Notes: generated by a model from the sequence alone, not told the origin. DNA of 64,000 nucleotides from Lachnospiraceae bacterium (GCA_017555455.1 JAFZGJ010000002.1:39628-103627), one strand, 5' to 3'. Counted from the first letter of the stretch, positions 1 to 8,986 are shown. Translations and numbers: made by a program.

Positions 1-533
1 TCGGATAAGGCATCAGCATAAATATCTGTAGTGAGATAAACGGTTTTCTTATCCTCTTCCATAACTACGATTTTTCCGTCTAATACCATTAAATAATAGC
101 CGGTTTCTTTTTCTAAGGGGTTATAATTTTTACTGATTATTACCTCACCCGAAGAAAAACTTTCTAATTGAATATTTATAAATCCTTTTTCAACATCTTC
201 TAAGGTTGGATTTTGCTGATATTCCTTTAAGGCTTCTTCCAGATTATGGCGGGTCATACCTAAATACTTTTCAGGAAGTTTATCTTCTATTTCTTTTTTA
301 GTATTATCTTTTGTATTGTATTCGACAATAATATAACTTGTGTCGCAGGTAGTGATTTCCTTAGGGATATTTGATACTTCATGGTGGGTATCTTCTAAAA
401 AATAAGATTCTTTTTGCGGGGCATATTTATAGGGATAAAAATAGTTAAGATACCCTATATGAGTAAATATGCCTAATATAAATGTTAAAAAGGGATATAC
501 AAAATATAAGCCAATACTTTTCAAAATTTTCAT
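1..533 (-). CDS. BofC-like C-terminal domain protein (3' end beyond window)
   Basis: The reading frame is open from the ATG at 533 to the left edge of the window, so the C-terminus is missing; 177 residues are visible. An in-frame TGA lies just upstream of the ATG, which fixes the start. Residues about 8-30 form one membrane segment or uncleaved signal (KILKSIGLYFVYPFLTFI), followed by an extracytoplasmic region. Near residues 145-170 the stretch GYYLMVLDGKIVVM...TVYLTTDI resembles the C-terminal domain of BofC, the Bacillus forespore protein that restrains SpoIVB signalling. It is the last gene of the minus-strand yqfC-yqfD-phoH-ybeY group, which fits a sporulation link. The BofC similarity is by eye and short; a generic membrane-anchored protein of unknown role is the alternative. 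Confidence 0.6.
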   Translation of the reverse strand, partial: MKILKSIGLYFVYPFLTFILGIFTHIGYLNYFYPYKYAPQKESYFLEDTHHEVSNIPKEITTCDTSYIIVEYNTKDNTKKEIEDKLPEKYLGMTRHNLEEALKEYQQNPTLEDVEKGFINIQLESFSSGEVIISKNYNPLEKETGYYLMVLDGKIVVMEEDKKTVYLTTDIYADALS

Positions 534-585
534 TAATTCACATCAACTTTCTTTTTTTGAATAGTATCAGCTTATAAGTTATATT

Positions 586-1998
586 CTATACATCTGTATT
601 CTTTAATAATGGGAATTTTAGCGTTTTTATAACAACGAGTAATTCCAAAAGAACCACCAGAAACCAAAAAATTACATCAGATATTATGAGACATAAAGCA
701 CCCAGAGATTCCTGTTTTACAAGAATTCCCGTAACCATTGTTTGAAGGATAAATGCAAGCAATGGAATTGTAATTATTATAAGTTTAAAATCTAAATTTG
801 AAAGCAATTTATATAAATAAATTGCAACCGGTACAAGAAGAATATTAACAGCGCCTAATTGAAGCATGAATACTTCTGTGTTCCCGGATGAATTATATAA
901 TAATGTCAATAAGTTTTTGGCAAGAGCGGCAACAAGGGCTGTAGCAGGAATTGCAAAGATTAAAATCTGCTTTAAATCATCGCAAAAATATTGCCAGGAA
1001 AGTTTTATTTTGTTCCTGTAATAAGATTTTTCCACCTTTTTAATATTTCTTCCGGTAGTACTTAATATGATAAATATCAAAATTCCTGTTAATATTAATA
1101 CTTTTCCGTGATAAGAGCCCAAATATTGTATTATTTTGCCTTTGGCATCTGTATTAGAGTAAGCTTTGATATATAATGACATATTTATGAGGCGGAAAAG
1201 CTTAAAAAATACAAGTTCAAATAAAGTGATAAAAGAAAGCTTGAGGAATTCTTTTGTAATAGAACCTAGGGATTCAACACTTTTCTTATCTTCTTTTTGT
1301 AATAACTGCTTTAATGGTTTTTGATAAACCGTATTAACCAATAGCAAAAAGATAAAGGCAAAGATACTGCCACAAATACAGCCTGCGGCAATCCCCATGG
1401 AACCAAAGGCAGGTTCGTATTGCATATTAAATAACAAAGCTCCTACTTTGGCACCGTATTTATAAAGAATGGAAGCAAAAATGATTGCTCCGGTTCCGGC
1501 AACGAAGGCTTCTACAATTTTAGAAAAGCTGGTAGGAATTTTGGTTCCACAGCCTTCAAAATAACCACGAAAAACACCGGAAACAGAACTGAAAATAAGC
1601 AAGATGCCTAACAATCGAAGACTGATGCCGGATAATTTCATAGATAAGGCATTTAATAATATGTTGGAATAAAAATAAATAACTACGCCACCCAGTACAG
1701 ATAATAAAAAACTGATGATCAGGGATGTAGAAAGCACTCTGGTACTGTTATGATATTGATTTTTACGGATTCGAAGCCGTACCATATTCTTTGTAATATT
1801 GTAAATACCATGACCAAAAAGTAAGCCAAATAAGGTATATATTTCCCAGGCAACGGAAAAGTATCCGTTACCCTCATTTCCAATGATATTGGTAAGAGGA
1901 ATTCGAAACAGGAAAAAAATAAGTATTCCTGTATAACTTAAATCAAAATAAAGTCCTCTGTTTGTATTTTTAGTTATTTGCTTTTTTTCGTTTGTCAT
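586..1998 (-). CDS. SpoVB/MurJ-type polysaccharide flippase family membrane protein
   Basis: About 470 residues with a dozen or more hydrophobic segments spread over the whole length, the layout of the MOP/MATE superfamily flippases (SpoVB, MurJ, Wzx). The segment around residues 130-200 (LRLLGILLIFSSVSGVFRGYFEG) matches the SpoVB-like signature region. The family moves lipid-linked sugar precursors across the membrane; the substrate here cannot be told. I start it at the ATG at 1998, because GAGAGG lies about 5 nt upstream; an upstream start at 2037 would run into ybeY. It occupies the position where Bacillus and relatives usually carry dgkA after ybeY. Spore cortex or envelope polysaccharide export is inferred from the sporulation neighbours. 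Confidence 0.75.
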   Translation of the reverse strand: MTNEKKQITKNTNRGLYFDLSYTGILIFFLFRIPLTNIIGNEGNGYFSVAWEIYTLFGLLFGHGIYNITKNMVRLRIRKNQYHNSTRVLSTSLIISFLLSVLGGVVIYFYSNILLNALSMKLSGISLRLLGILLIFSSVSGVFRGYFEGCGTKIPTSFSKIVEAFVAGTGAIIFASILYKYGAKVGALLFNMQYEPAFGSMGIAAGCICGSIFAFIFLLLVNTVYQKPLKQLLQKEDKKSVESLGSITKEFLKLSFITLFELVFFKLFRLINMSLYIKAYSNTDAKGKIIQYLGSYHGKVLILTGILIFIILSTTGRNIKKVEKSYYRNKIKLSWQYFCDDLKQILIFAIPATALVAALAKNLLTLLYNSSGNTEVFMLQLGAVNILLVPVAIYLYKLLSNLDFKLIIITIPLLAFILQTMVTGILVKQESLGALCLIISDVIFWFLVVLLELLVVIKTLKFPLLKNTDV

Positions 1999-2017
1999 AA
2001 AACCTCTCTTTGGAAGA

Positions 2018-2518
2018 TTAATCTCTTGTAATACCAAGGTTATTTAATATGGCTTCCTGTTTTGATATCATTTCCTGTTCTTCTTCAGGAGTTATATGAT
2101 CATAGCCGCATAAATGCAACATACTGTGGGCTACCAAAAAGGCAAATTCCCTTTTTTGGCTGTGTCCGTATTCGAAAGCCTGTTGTTGTACCTTATCTAT
2201 AGAAATTATAATATCACCTAAAATTAATTCGCCGGAATCCGGTTCAAAGTAATCTGCCATATAATCTTCTACGTTTTCGAAGTTTGCAGCCACGTCATAT
2301 TCAATATTGGGAAAAGAAAGAACATCGGTAGGGGCATCAATATTACGGTTTTCACGATTAAATTCCTGAATACCGTCATTGTCTGTAAGCAATAAATTAA
2401 CTTCTGCTTCATAGGGACATTTTTCGCTGTCAAGAACAGCTAAAGCTACTTCATGATATATACTCTCCCAATCAAAATCAAAAACGTAAGAAGTTTCATT
2501 TTCAGCGTAAAAAGTCAT
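2018..2518 (-). CDS. ybeY: Endoribonuclease YbeY (rRNA maturation factor)
   Basis: A 166-residue protein with the family's zinc-binding signature HSMLHLCGYDH (H-x3-H-x5-H) near its C-terminus and the preceding GDIIIS strand typical of YbeY. The family is a single-strand-specific metallo-RNase needed for 16S rRNA 3'-end maturation and 70S quality control in the cytoplasm. The start is taken as the ATG at 2518 with GAGGAG about 10 nt upstream; the longer reading would begin with a TTG that overlaps that ribosome binding site. Its first 17 nt overlap the end of the upstream PgpH-like gene, showing tight co-transcription with phoH, the normal arrangement in Firmicutes. Confidence 0.96.
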   Translation of the reverse strand: MTFYAENETSYVFDFDWESIYHEVALAVLDSEKCPYEAEVNLLLTDNDGIQEFNRENRNIDAPTDVLSFPNIEYDVAANFENVEDYMADYFEPDSGELILGDIIISIDKVQQQAFEYGHSQKREFAFLVAHSMLHLCGYDHITPEEEQEMISKQEAILNNLGITRD

Positions 2519-3713
2519 AATATAATTTCTCCTCAATAAATGTCTTTTTCATAATGTTTAATTCACGTATGGAAATATCACAGTTTTCCAAAAGATCGGT
2601 ATGTATCATTTTTTGAAAAATTGCTTCAATAATGTTGGTATAAGTAATTTGCTTGTTTTGCAAAGTAGTTTGAGAAATCAAAATACTGCGGATAACTTTA
2701 TTGGAAGTCAGCACTACACAGGCTTCTTTGGAACCATATTTTTCCTGTCTGCATTCTTCTATTAATGCAGTTAATTCATCCGGAAAATCATAATATTCCG
2801 AAATGGGAACGATAGAACCGTCTTCGGTTTCTCTGGTTTCATCTCCTATTTTATAGTAATAACAGCAGCCTTTTACTGCTTTATCATTCATATTTAATTT
2901 TCTGGCAATACGTTCTCCAAGATAAGCAGTGTGGATGGCTTCATAATATTTGTCCTTATGATTTTTTTTCAATTCAGCCATAAGAGGAAATTCCTGATCG
3001 TTAATGTCAGAATATTTGTCTTGAAGAAGGTACATAGATAATTTACTGAAATATATTAATATGATAAACAAAAGAACCATATTAATAAATAAATTCAATA
3101 AAGGCATAAACATGACATTCATTCCAAAGGGCTGGTTTTCAAAAATAACAATAAAAGCAGTTTGCATAATTACAGATGCCACTCCGGAAATTACCAAAGG
3201 ACCTGCAATTTGAAAATCTAATCCAAGATTATGAAATAAAGAAACTCCAATAAGGCCAATCATAAAGTATAAAAAGAAAATATACATTGTTCCGTTGATA
3301 GATAAACTGGTAGTAATTAATAGCAATACAGAGCCTGCGGTAAGACCTATAAGGGTATTACTGAACATAGATAAAACAACCATAATAGATAAAAATACCC
3401 AACTGGATGCAGGAGCAAAAATCATTCCTACGGAAACTGTAAAACAAATAATATAGACAATTAAAAATCGCAAAGGATGCTGACTGTTATCGTATTCTAA
3501 ATTGTTATAGAATTTGTTGTGATACCACAAAAATACAATTACTAAGCTTCCCCAGGAAATAATAATACTGTTTCGTATGATTTCAGAAACAGGACGGTTT
3601 AAAACATAAGTCAAACCACTGATAGCTATAGTTATTAAAATAATGGTAATGAAATTAATGCTCAGTTCTTTTATTAGAACGATATTTTTCTTTTGATTTT
3701 TCTCTGTTTTCAT
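2502..3713 (-). CDS. PgpH-like membrane protein with degenerate HD domain
   Basis: 403 residues: about six hydrophobic segments between residues 14 and 225, then a soluble C-terminal domain. It lies between phoH and ybeY, exactly where Firmicutes carry pgpH (yqfF), the 7TMR-HD cyclic-di-AMP phosphodiesterase. The C-terminal domain keeps the first histidine (AIHTAYLGERIARKLN, H261) and the spacing to the HD motif, but where PgpH has YHDIGK this protein reads YYKIGD, so the metal-binding His-Asp pair is Tyr287-Lys288. The large N-terminal extracytoplasmic domain of PgpH is absent. It is probably not an active phosphodiesterase; a sensory or binding role is possible. The start overlaps the 3' end of phoH by 59 nt with only a weak ribosome binding site. 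Family assignment rests on position plus weak similarity. Confidence 0.65.
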   Translation of the reverse strand: MKTEKNQKKNIVLIKELSINFITIILITIAISGLTYVLNRPVSEIIRNSIIISWGSLVIVFLWYHNKFYNNLEYDNSQHPLRFLIVYIICFTVSVGMIFAPASSWVFLSIMVVLSMFSNTLIGLTAGSVLLLITTSLSINGTMYIFFLYFMIGLIGVSLFHNLGLDFQIAGPLVISGVASVIMQTAFIVIFENQPFGMNVMFMPLLNLFINMVLLFIILIYFSKLSMYLLQDKYSDINDQEFPLMAELKKNHKDKYYEAIHTAYLGERIARKLNMNDKAVKGCCYYYKIGDETRETEDGSIVPISEYYDFPDELTALIEECRQEKYGSKEACVVLTSNKVIRSILISQTTLQNKQITYTNIIEAIFQKMIHTDLLENCDISIRELNIMKKTFIEEKLYYDFLR

Positions 3714-4656
3714 ATGTTTCGTAAGCCTTTACAATTTTTTGTACCAAAGGATGACGTACTACGTCTTTGCTTGTCAATTGACAAAAGGCAATGTCCTCAA
3801 TTTTGGATAAAACTTTGACTGCAACATCCAAACCTGACTGAACTCCCGGAGCCAAATCTTTTTGGGAAGCATCTCCGGTAACTACTACTTTTGAGCCAAA
3901 ACCGATACGGGTCAGGAACATCTTCATTTGAGCTGGTGTTGTATTTTGTGCTTCGTCCAAAATAATAAATGCATTATCCAGGGTACGTCCTCGCATATAG
4001 GCAAGAGGAGCAACCTCTATCAATCCTTTTTCCATATTTTTTACAAAACTTTCTGCCCCCATAATCTGGTAAAGTGCATCATATAAAGGACGTAGATAAG
4101 GATCTACTTTGCTTTGTAAATCGCCGGGAAGAAATCCCAGTTTCTCTCCTGCTTCTATGGCAGGTCTTGTAAGAATGATACGTTCTACTTCATTATTTTT
4201 AAAAGCGGTAATTGCCATAGCCATGGCAAGATAGGTTTTTCCGGTACCGGCAGGTCCCATGCCAAAAACAATCATATTTTTACGGATGGCATCGGCATAC
4301 TGCTTTTGTCCTAAGGTTTTGGGTTTGATAGGTTTTCCGCTGACGGTATGACAAATTAAATCCCCATCAATAGCAAGCAAAGTATCTTCTTTTTCTTCCA
4401 TGCTCATAGCAATTGCATAATCCACGTTTTGTTCCTGGATTTGATTTCCTCTCCGGGATAATTCCCACAATTCTCTGAGAACTTTTTCGGCTTTTTTGAT
4501 ATCATTTTCTTTACCGATCACCTTGATACCTTCATCACGGTTTACAATAGATACATGAAAGCCACGTTCCAGTTTTTTTGCAAATATATCAAATTGACCA
4601 AAGATATTTCTGCTATGCTCCAATGGCATAGGTAAAAATATTTCATTTTCTGTCAT
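3655..4656 (-). CDS. phoH: PhoH family ATPase (PhoH/PhoL)
   Basis: 333 residues, the usual length. An N-terminal KH-like region (about 1-70) precedes the P-loop domain, with Walker A GPAGTGKT at 134-141, the GEKLGFLPGDL motif typical of PhoH, and Walker B IILDEAQN around 230. The TGDASQ sensor motif follows. The family is a cytoplasmic ATPase, related to the helicase SF1 fold and often linked with YbeY and RNA metabolism. It overlaps the stop of yqfD by a few bases and the downstream PgpH-like gene by 59 nt, so the group is translated as a tightly coupled operon. Confidence 0.96.
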   Translation of the reverse strand: MTENEIFLPMPLEHSRNIFGQFDIFAKKLERGFHVSIVNRDEGIKVIGKENDIKKAEKVLRELWELSRRGNQIQEQNVDYAIAMSMEEKEDTLLAIDGDLICHTVSGKPIKPKTLGQKQYADAIRKNMIVFGMGPAGTGKTYLAMAMAITAFKNNEVERIILTRPAIEAGEKLGFLPGDLQSKVDPYLRPLYDALYQIMGAESFVKNMEKGLIEVAPLAYMRGRTLDNAFIILDEAQNTTPAQMKMFLTRIGFGSKVVVTGDASQKDLAPGVQSGLDVAVKVLSKIEDIAFCQLTSKDVVRHPLVQKIVKAYETYENREKSKEKYRSNKRTEH

Positions 4657-5837
4657 TGAACTTCCTCCAATAATGCAAACGTATTACAGCGTTCTTTTAG
4701 TGTTAATTCTCCGGTTAAGGATAAATAAGCACTATTAGTTTTTATTTTAACATTTTTTTCAATAATTTGTACCCCTTTTTCTTCTAAACTTGCGATTATT
4801 TTATTTAATTTTTGTTCTGCAATTTTTTCGGCTTCTTCTATTGTGTATTTTTGACGTACCAGAATATAGTCCTGATAGGTAGCTTGATGAATTGTTAAAG
4901 GAATTGACAGGATTTTGAAGAATTGAAAAGTAAGAGGGGTTGTTACGCAGTCGTATTTTAGAAAGGGAATTTTGAAAAAAGGAAATTCCCACATGTTATC
5001 ATTCCATGTAAAAATATATTTTTGATAGGTTTTCCCTGTGTATTTCTTTTCTACATGCTCTAAGTTAATTATTTCCTCAATGGCATAAGGATATACTAAA
5101 TAGATATCACCGTCTGCTTTGCAATATTGAATTTCTTTGATACTGCCGTCCTGATCAGGAATGGGAACCTTACCTTCAATTAGGACAGCACCTTTTTCCA
5201 CAACTTCACCGGGAGATACTAAGGCTGTTCCCTGACGGACTAAAACTGATTCTACGATTCCGGTGGCATTAGCTATGAGATTTTCACCTTGGATAGAAGA
5301 GGCGGTGGGAAATTCAGAGGTATCACGTTCTTTTAAGGAAATTTGAAGATTAGTACCTTCCAGATAAATGCTGACCCAGGTGATTTCATTATATTTTGTT
5401 CTAAGTTTTGTTTTTAGTTCGTAAATAGGAATTTTAGATAAAGGCATACCATAATGAATTCCCTGTTCATGCAAAAAATCCTGAATAAGGTCATTGGTGA
5501 TGGAATGATTTCCTTCAATGCGGACCCCCCATAAAAGCTGGGAATTTATCCACAAAAGAAGCAGGCATAAGAAAGGAGTTATGAAAAACAATTTTCTTTT
5601 TGCCTGCCTTTTTATCCAAAACAGAATGCCGCTTTTCCGGATAATTTTCACTTTAACGTTGGATTTTTTTACTATATTTTTTAATTTAAAAAAATCCTCG
5701 GGAGAAAGATCCATGTAATATTTATTATCTATATTTGTTATATTTGATAACTTAATATCATGAAAGGAACACAGGTTTAGAAAACGCTCTACATTTTCTC
5801 CTGAAACACAGATTTCTAAGATGTTATTTAATTTCAA
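4653..5837 (-). CDS. yqfD: Sporulation protein YqfD
   Basis: 394 residues. A short cytoplasmic N-terminal part (1-80) leads into a single membrane segment (about 82-102, LFFITPFLCLLLLW) and then a long extracytoplasmic domain beginning with the conserved WGVRIEGNHSI, characteristic of the YqfD family. In Bacillus yqfD is in the sigma-E regulon and needed for efficient sporulation, biochemical role unknown. It directly follows yqfC and overlaps phoH by 4 nt. Its presence supports a spore-forming host. Confidence 0.93.
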   Translation of the reverse strand: MKLNNILEICVSGENVERFLNLCSFHDIKLSNITNIDNKYYMDLSPEDFFKLKNIVKKSNVKVKIIRKSGILFWIKRQAKRKLFFITPFLCLLLLWINSQLLWGVRIEGNHSITNDLIQDFLHEQGIHYGMPLSKIPIYELKTKLRTKYNEITWVSIYLEGTNLQISLKERDTSEFPTASSIQGENLIANATGIVESVLVRQGTALVSPGEVVEKGAVLIEGKVPIPDQDGSIKEIQYCKADGDIYLVYPYAIEEIINLEHVEKKYTGKTYQKYIFTWNDNMWEFPFFKIPFLKYDCVTTPLTFQFFKILSIPLTIHQATYQDYILVRQKYTIEEAEKIAEQKLNKIIASLEEKGVQIIEKNVKIKTNSAYLSLTGELTLKERCNTFALLEEVQ

Positions 5838-5920
5838 TATTTCTCTCCCGATTTGGATATTTTACTTTATAATACTTTTTATTTCACAGATAATTCCTGT
5901 TTAATATTAATTTTTATATT

Positions 5921-6199
5921 TTACTGTAAAAATTTAAGTTCATAGATGATTCCGCATACTTTTAGTTCTTCTTTATTATACTGTTCCAATTTTAGATTTT
6001 TCCCTGTGATTTGTATCCGGTTTCTTTTACATTGTATTAACAATACGTCTGTTTGATATTTAATAATGTTTTTAAAATTTTCAATTAAAATATCTGTATT
6101 TCCGGTCATGGAAATAATAGAAGCTCCCAAAAGGACATCTTTTGGGAGCTGACAGGTATCGATGATTTTGGTTGATAGGTTGGTTTCTCGATTCTTCAT
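5921..6199 (-). CDS. yqfC: Sporulation protein YqfC
   Basis: 92 residues, matching the short YqfC family: LPKDVLLGASIISMTGN near the N-terminus followed by alternating strands ending in GIIYELKF. YqfC is a small cytoplasmic protein of unknown mechanism encoded with YqfD in spore formers. The ATG at 6199 agrees with the family's usual N-terminus, although no clear ribosome binding site precedes it, which is unusual for this window. It is the first gene of the yqfC-yqfD-phoH-ybeY run. Confidence 0.9.
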   Translation of the reverse strand: MKNRETNLSTKIIDTCQLPKDVLLGASIISMTGNTDILIENFKNIIKYQTDVLLIQCKRNRIQITGKNLKLEQYNKEELKVCGIIYELKFLQ

Positions 6200-6315
6200 A
6201 AAATATCATATGATGTCATACAAACAAATATGTAGATTATTTATGAGAATTCTTTTTTTCATGTTTGTTGCATGATAAATCTATTGTATTATATATTCTT
6301 TGTAAATTTTGTTAT

Positions 6316-7377
6316 TTAAAGTGGAAAACTTATAGACATATGTTCGATAATATCATTAAAGAACCATAAATGTATTTCAAATTTATAACCTTCTACAATA
6401 ATCTCATTATGACCAACAGCATCTATTAGTACATTAGAACCATCATTAAGGGTACACATTCTATAAGTACCATTTTCTACACTAAGTGCATCATTGTATC
6501 CAACAATTTGTTTTACTTCATCAAAGGTCATACCATAAACAATAGGTCCATCGTAAACAGGAAGGCGTTTATATTTAAAAGAAATAACAAATTTAGAGTT
6601 ATATCCACCATCATAAACGAATTCATTAGAGGTAATCCAATGATAAGCAGCGATTATATTATTGTCTTTATAAGGGTCTCCTAGTGCAACACGAGTATTA
6701 TATTCATCTGAACTACAATAGATATGTGTTCCTAAATTAACATCATTTATCAATGTAGCATTACCAGTATATCCAAGGGCTGCTTTCCATTCATAATAAT
6801 GATTTTCATTAATTGAATATCCTAAAAATTTAAAATCAGATACTTTAATAGAAGGTGTAACTTGATTAATCATAGGTTTTACAACATTTTGATTTGTAAG
6901 TGTTTGATCTACATTTACATCATAAGGAAGTCTTCCTTCATTGATTCCGCAAAGTATATAATGATTATAAAGCAAAGTTTCATCATTCCCCAAGACTGCA
7001 GCTACATCAGGATAGTTAGTTGCATAAAATATTGGGTCAAATTTATTACCATCAGGCATTATTTTAATATTAGATGTTGGTATTTGTGGAGTTTCTGTAA
7101 CAGGCACAGATGCTCCCGGTGCATAAGGAAGTCTTCCCTCCAAGCTACCACAATTTAAAAAATGATTATAAAGTGCTGTTTCATCATTTCCCAAGACTGC
7201 AACTACATCAGGATAGTTAGCCGCATAAAATTCAGCATCAAATATATTACCATCTGACATCTGCTTTGGTGCTGCGTAACTTTTGGTAGATAACCCTGTC
7301 ATTATGAAAATACCCAATAGCATAGTAGTTACCAACCTAAAAAAGTTTTGTTTCTTAAATTTCCATGATTTTCTCAT
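6316..7377 (-). CDS. Secreted protein with two FYAxNYPDV repeats
   Basis: 353 residues. A signal peptide is clear: basic start MRKSWKFKKQ, hydrophobic core, then SYAAPK as the cleavage region near residue 36. Two copies of a roughly 40-residue module (about 44-84 and 111-151) share FDxxFYAxNYPDVxAVLGNDE followed by LYNH and EGRLPY; this module is common on exported proteins of gut Lachnospiraceae. The C-terminal 180 residues include GMTFDEVKQIVG, which resembles the repeated fold of BamE/BLIP-like domains; function unknown. No sorting signal or transmembrane anchor is visible, so it is probably secreted or wall-associated through the repeats. It stands alone behind its own promoter (7424-7452). 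Confidence 0.75.
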   Translation of the reverse strand: MRKSWKFKKQNFFRLVTTMLLGIFIMTGLSTKSYAAPKQMSDGNIFDAEFYAANYPDVVAVLGNDETALYNHFLNCGSLEGRLPYAPGASVPVTETPQIPTSNIKIMPDGNKFDPIFYATNYPDVAAVLGNDETLLYNHYILCGINEGRLPYDVNVDQTLTNQNVVKPMINQVTPSIKVSDFKFLGYSINENHYYEWKAALGYTGNATLINDVNLGTHIYCSSDEYNTRVALGDPYKDNNIIAAYHWITSNEFVYDGGYNSKFVISFKYKRLPVYDGPIVYGMTFDEVKQIVGYNDALSVENGTYRMCTLNDGSNVLIDAVGHNEIIVEGYKFEIHLWFFNDIIEHMSISFPL

Positions 7378-7423
7378 ATCATGACCTCCTTTAAATTTTT
7401 AACTATGATGAATAGTTTTAATC

Positions 7424-7452
7424 ATTATACTCAATATATTAAGTATAGTCAA
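7424..7452 (-). promoter_or_regulatory. Sigma-A promoter of the secreted repeat protein
   Basis: On the minus strand TTGACT (7447-7452) and TATAAT (7424-7429) are separated by 17 bp, about 50 bp upstream of the ATG at 7377. This is close to consensus and would drive the 6316-7377 gene. Confidence 0.75.
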
Positions 7453-7487
7453 GTTATTAAGTGTGTTAGGATAATTTTGGTGATTAT

Positions 7488-7691
7488 ATGATTTCTTATG
7501 AACCTTTTTACAAAACACTTATAAACAAAAATTTAACAGAATATCATTTAATATATAAAGAAGGGATTTCCGCTAATACACTACATCGTATGAAAAAAGG
7601 TCTTCCTATTACTACGAAAACTTTAGATTTGTTGTGTTATATATTAGATTGTGAGGTTTCAGATATTTTGTATCATGATAAATCTTGTTAA
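7488..7691 (+). CDS. Small XRE-family transcriptional regulator
   Basis: 67 residues forming a single Cro/C1-type helix-turn-helix: ISANTLHRMKKGLPITTKTLDLLCYILDCEVSDIL has the recognition-helix pattern and the closing CEVSDIL typical of the HTH_26 subgroup. No effector domain is present. It is divergent from the secreted repeat protein across a 110-bp gap, so it may regulate that gene or itself; this is inference only. A hairpin terminator follows at 7713. Confidence 0.75.
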   Translation: MISYEPFYKTLINKNLTEYHLIYKEGISANTLHRMKKGLPITTKTLDLLCYILDCEVSDILYHDKSC

Positions 7692-7712
7692 AAGTTAAAT
7701 ATAATATTACAA

Positions 7713-7748
7713 AACAGATACTAGACGTTGTTTGGTATCTGTTTTTTG
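7713..7748 (+). terminator. Intrinsic terminator after the small XRE gene
   Basis: Perfect 9-bp inverted repeat (7713-7721 with 7735-7743) followed by a T run on the plus strand. Confidence 0.8.
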
Positions 7749-8025
7749 TATTAAAACAAAAATAGAATCTTTTCAATAACAGAAAAATAATTTATAATAT
7801 TTCGCAACAGACGATGTTTCTATATAAAGAACTATCGTTAAACACATATTATAATTTCTAAAATCATAATTTTTCATTTATGAAAGCAAATCAAATATAC
7901 TTACCTGTTTGATATATTTTCCAATTTAAACATATGAAAATAAGAAAATACATTGTCTGTATATAGTTTTTTTGCTATATTAAATTTAGGATAGTTCTCT
8001 ATATAGTCTTGTAGAAAGGACACTT
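7749..8025. other. AT-rich intergenic region with a promoter but no gene seen
   Basis: Between the XRE terminator and the Rpn-like gene there is strongly AT-biased DNA. I see no coding frame, conserved RNA motif or long repeat in it, apart from the promoter at 7953-7981 and a ribosome binding site (AGAAAGGA) ahead of 8026. Confidence 0.5.
7953..7981 (+). promoter_or_regulatory. Likely promoter of the Rpn-like nuclease gene
   Basis: TTGTCT (7953-7958), 17 bp spacer, TATATT (7976-7981) on the plus strand, about 45 bp upstream of the ATG at 8026. Confidence 0.55.
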
Positions 8026-8901
8026 ATGGAGAAAAATAACACTAATTTAATGTCGGATGCTAATTCTTCCGATATTAAACAGCATGAAGATGCGGTTTTA
8101 AAAACAGCTATGCAATTTTTTGCAGACGAATTATTGCCGTATTTAGGAATTAAGGAAAAGGTAGTTTCCTTCGCTCCTACAGAATTAGTTCATTTAGAAC
8201 TACAAAAACTATTTCAGGATTTTAATTTTATAATGGATGATGGAACCTGGAAACATTTTGAATTTCAAAGTACAAATGAGGGACTTGAAGCTCTGAAAAG
8301 ATTTCGCGCCTATGAAGCTCTTACCAGTTATCTGCATAAAGTTTCAGTAGAAACTTATGTTTTATTTTCCGGAAACATAAAACATCCGATGACGCAGTTT
8401 ACAGAAGGCTATAATACATATAAAATTAAACCTATTATTATGCAACAACGAAATGCGGATAAATTATTATTTGACTTGGAGCAAAAACAAAAGGAAGGGA
8501 AAAGCATTACAAAAAAAGACTTAATTCCTTTAATATTATGCCCTCTTATGAGTGGTAACAGTTCTCAAAAAGACCGAATTAATAAAGCATATCATATTAT
8601 CCGTAATACAACAGAAATAGAAAAAACAGATGCAAGTAAAATTGAAGCCATGCTCTATGCTATGGCAGATAAGTTTTTAGACAAAATGGATTTAGAAAAA
8701 TTAAAGGAGGACATGACAATGACAAGATTAGGACAAATGATATGGGAAGATGGTATTGCTGAAGGTGAATTACGTGGTATAGAAAAGACTTTGATTCAAA
8801 AAGTTAAAATAAAACTGGAAAAAGGCAAAACGGTGGAAGAAATTGCTGATGATTTGGAAGAAAGTACGGAAAAAATTGTTGAATTAATAAATACTCTGTA
8901 A
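8026..8901 (+). CDS. Rpn family PD-(D/E)XK nuclease (recombination-promoting / putative transposase)
   Basis: 291 residues. The N-terminal half shows the Rpn/PDDEXK_2 pattern: a strand ending in MDDGTWKHFEFQSTNEG (acidic residue, then the E-x-Q core) followed by RFRAYEALTSYL. The C-terminal part ends in a helical tail (AEGELRGIEKTLIQKVKIKLEKGKTVEEIADDLEES) typical of these proteins, which often carry a variable C-terminal binding region. Relatives such as RpnA are DNA endonucleases that promote RecA-independent recombination; others are only annotated as transposases. No terminal inverted repeats flank it here, so I do not call a mobile element. It has its own promoter and a shared terminator with rlmH. 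Confidence 0.75.
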   Translation: MEKNNTNLMSDANSSDIKQHEDAVLKTAMQFFADELLPYLGIKEKVVSFAPTELVHLELQKLFQDFNFIMDDGTWKHFEFQSTNEGLEALKRFRAYEALTSYLHKVSVETYVLFSGNIKHPMTQFTEGYNTYKIKPIIMQQRNADKLLFDLEQKQKEGKSITKKDLIPLILCPLMSGNSSQKDRINKAYHIIRNTTEIEKTDASKIEAMLYAMADKFLDKMDLEKLKEDMTMTRLGQMIWEDGIAEGELRGIEKTLIQKVKIKLEKGKTVEEIADDLEESTEKIVELINTL

Positions 8902-8935
8902 TTTTTGACACAAATACAAACATTTAGAAAATACA

Positions 8936-8984
8936 ACAACCTACAGCGGGGAATGTTTATTTCCAAAGCGCGTAGGTTGTTTTT
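8936..8984. terminator. Bidirectional terminator between the Rpn-like gene and rlmH
   Basis: Perfect 9-bp inverted repeat 8936-8944 with 8972-8980 followed by TTTT on the plus strand. It lies between the stops of two convergent genes. Confidence 0.75.
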
Positions 8985-8986
8985 AC

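Noticed and set aside
6205..6231. Sigma-E-like promoter (ATA-16-CATATGAT) before yqfC
   Set aside because: The -10 would be 6 to 13 nt before the ATG, placing the transcript start at or inside the gene; the match is short and the DNA AT-rich. Real sporulation control of yqfC is likely but this site is not convincing.
8026..8901. Rpn-like gene as a complete mobile element
   Set aside because: No terminal inverted repeats or target-site duplications are visible around it.
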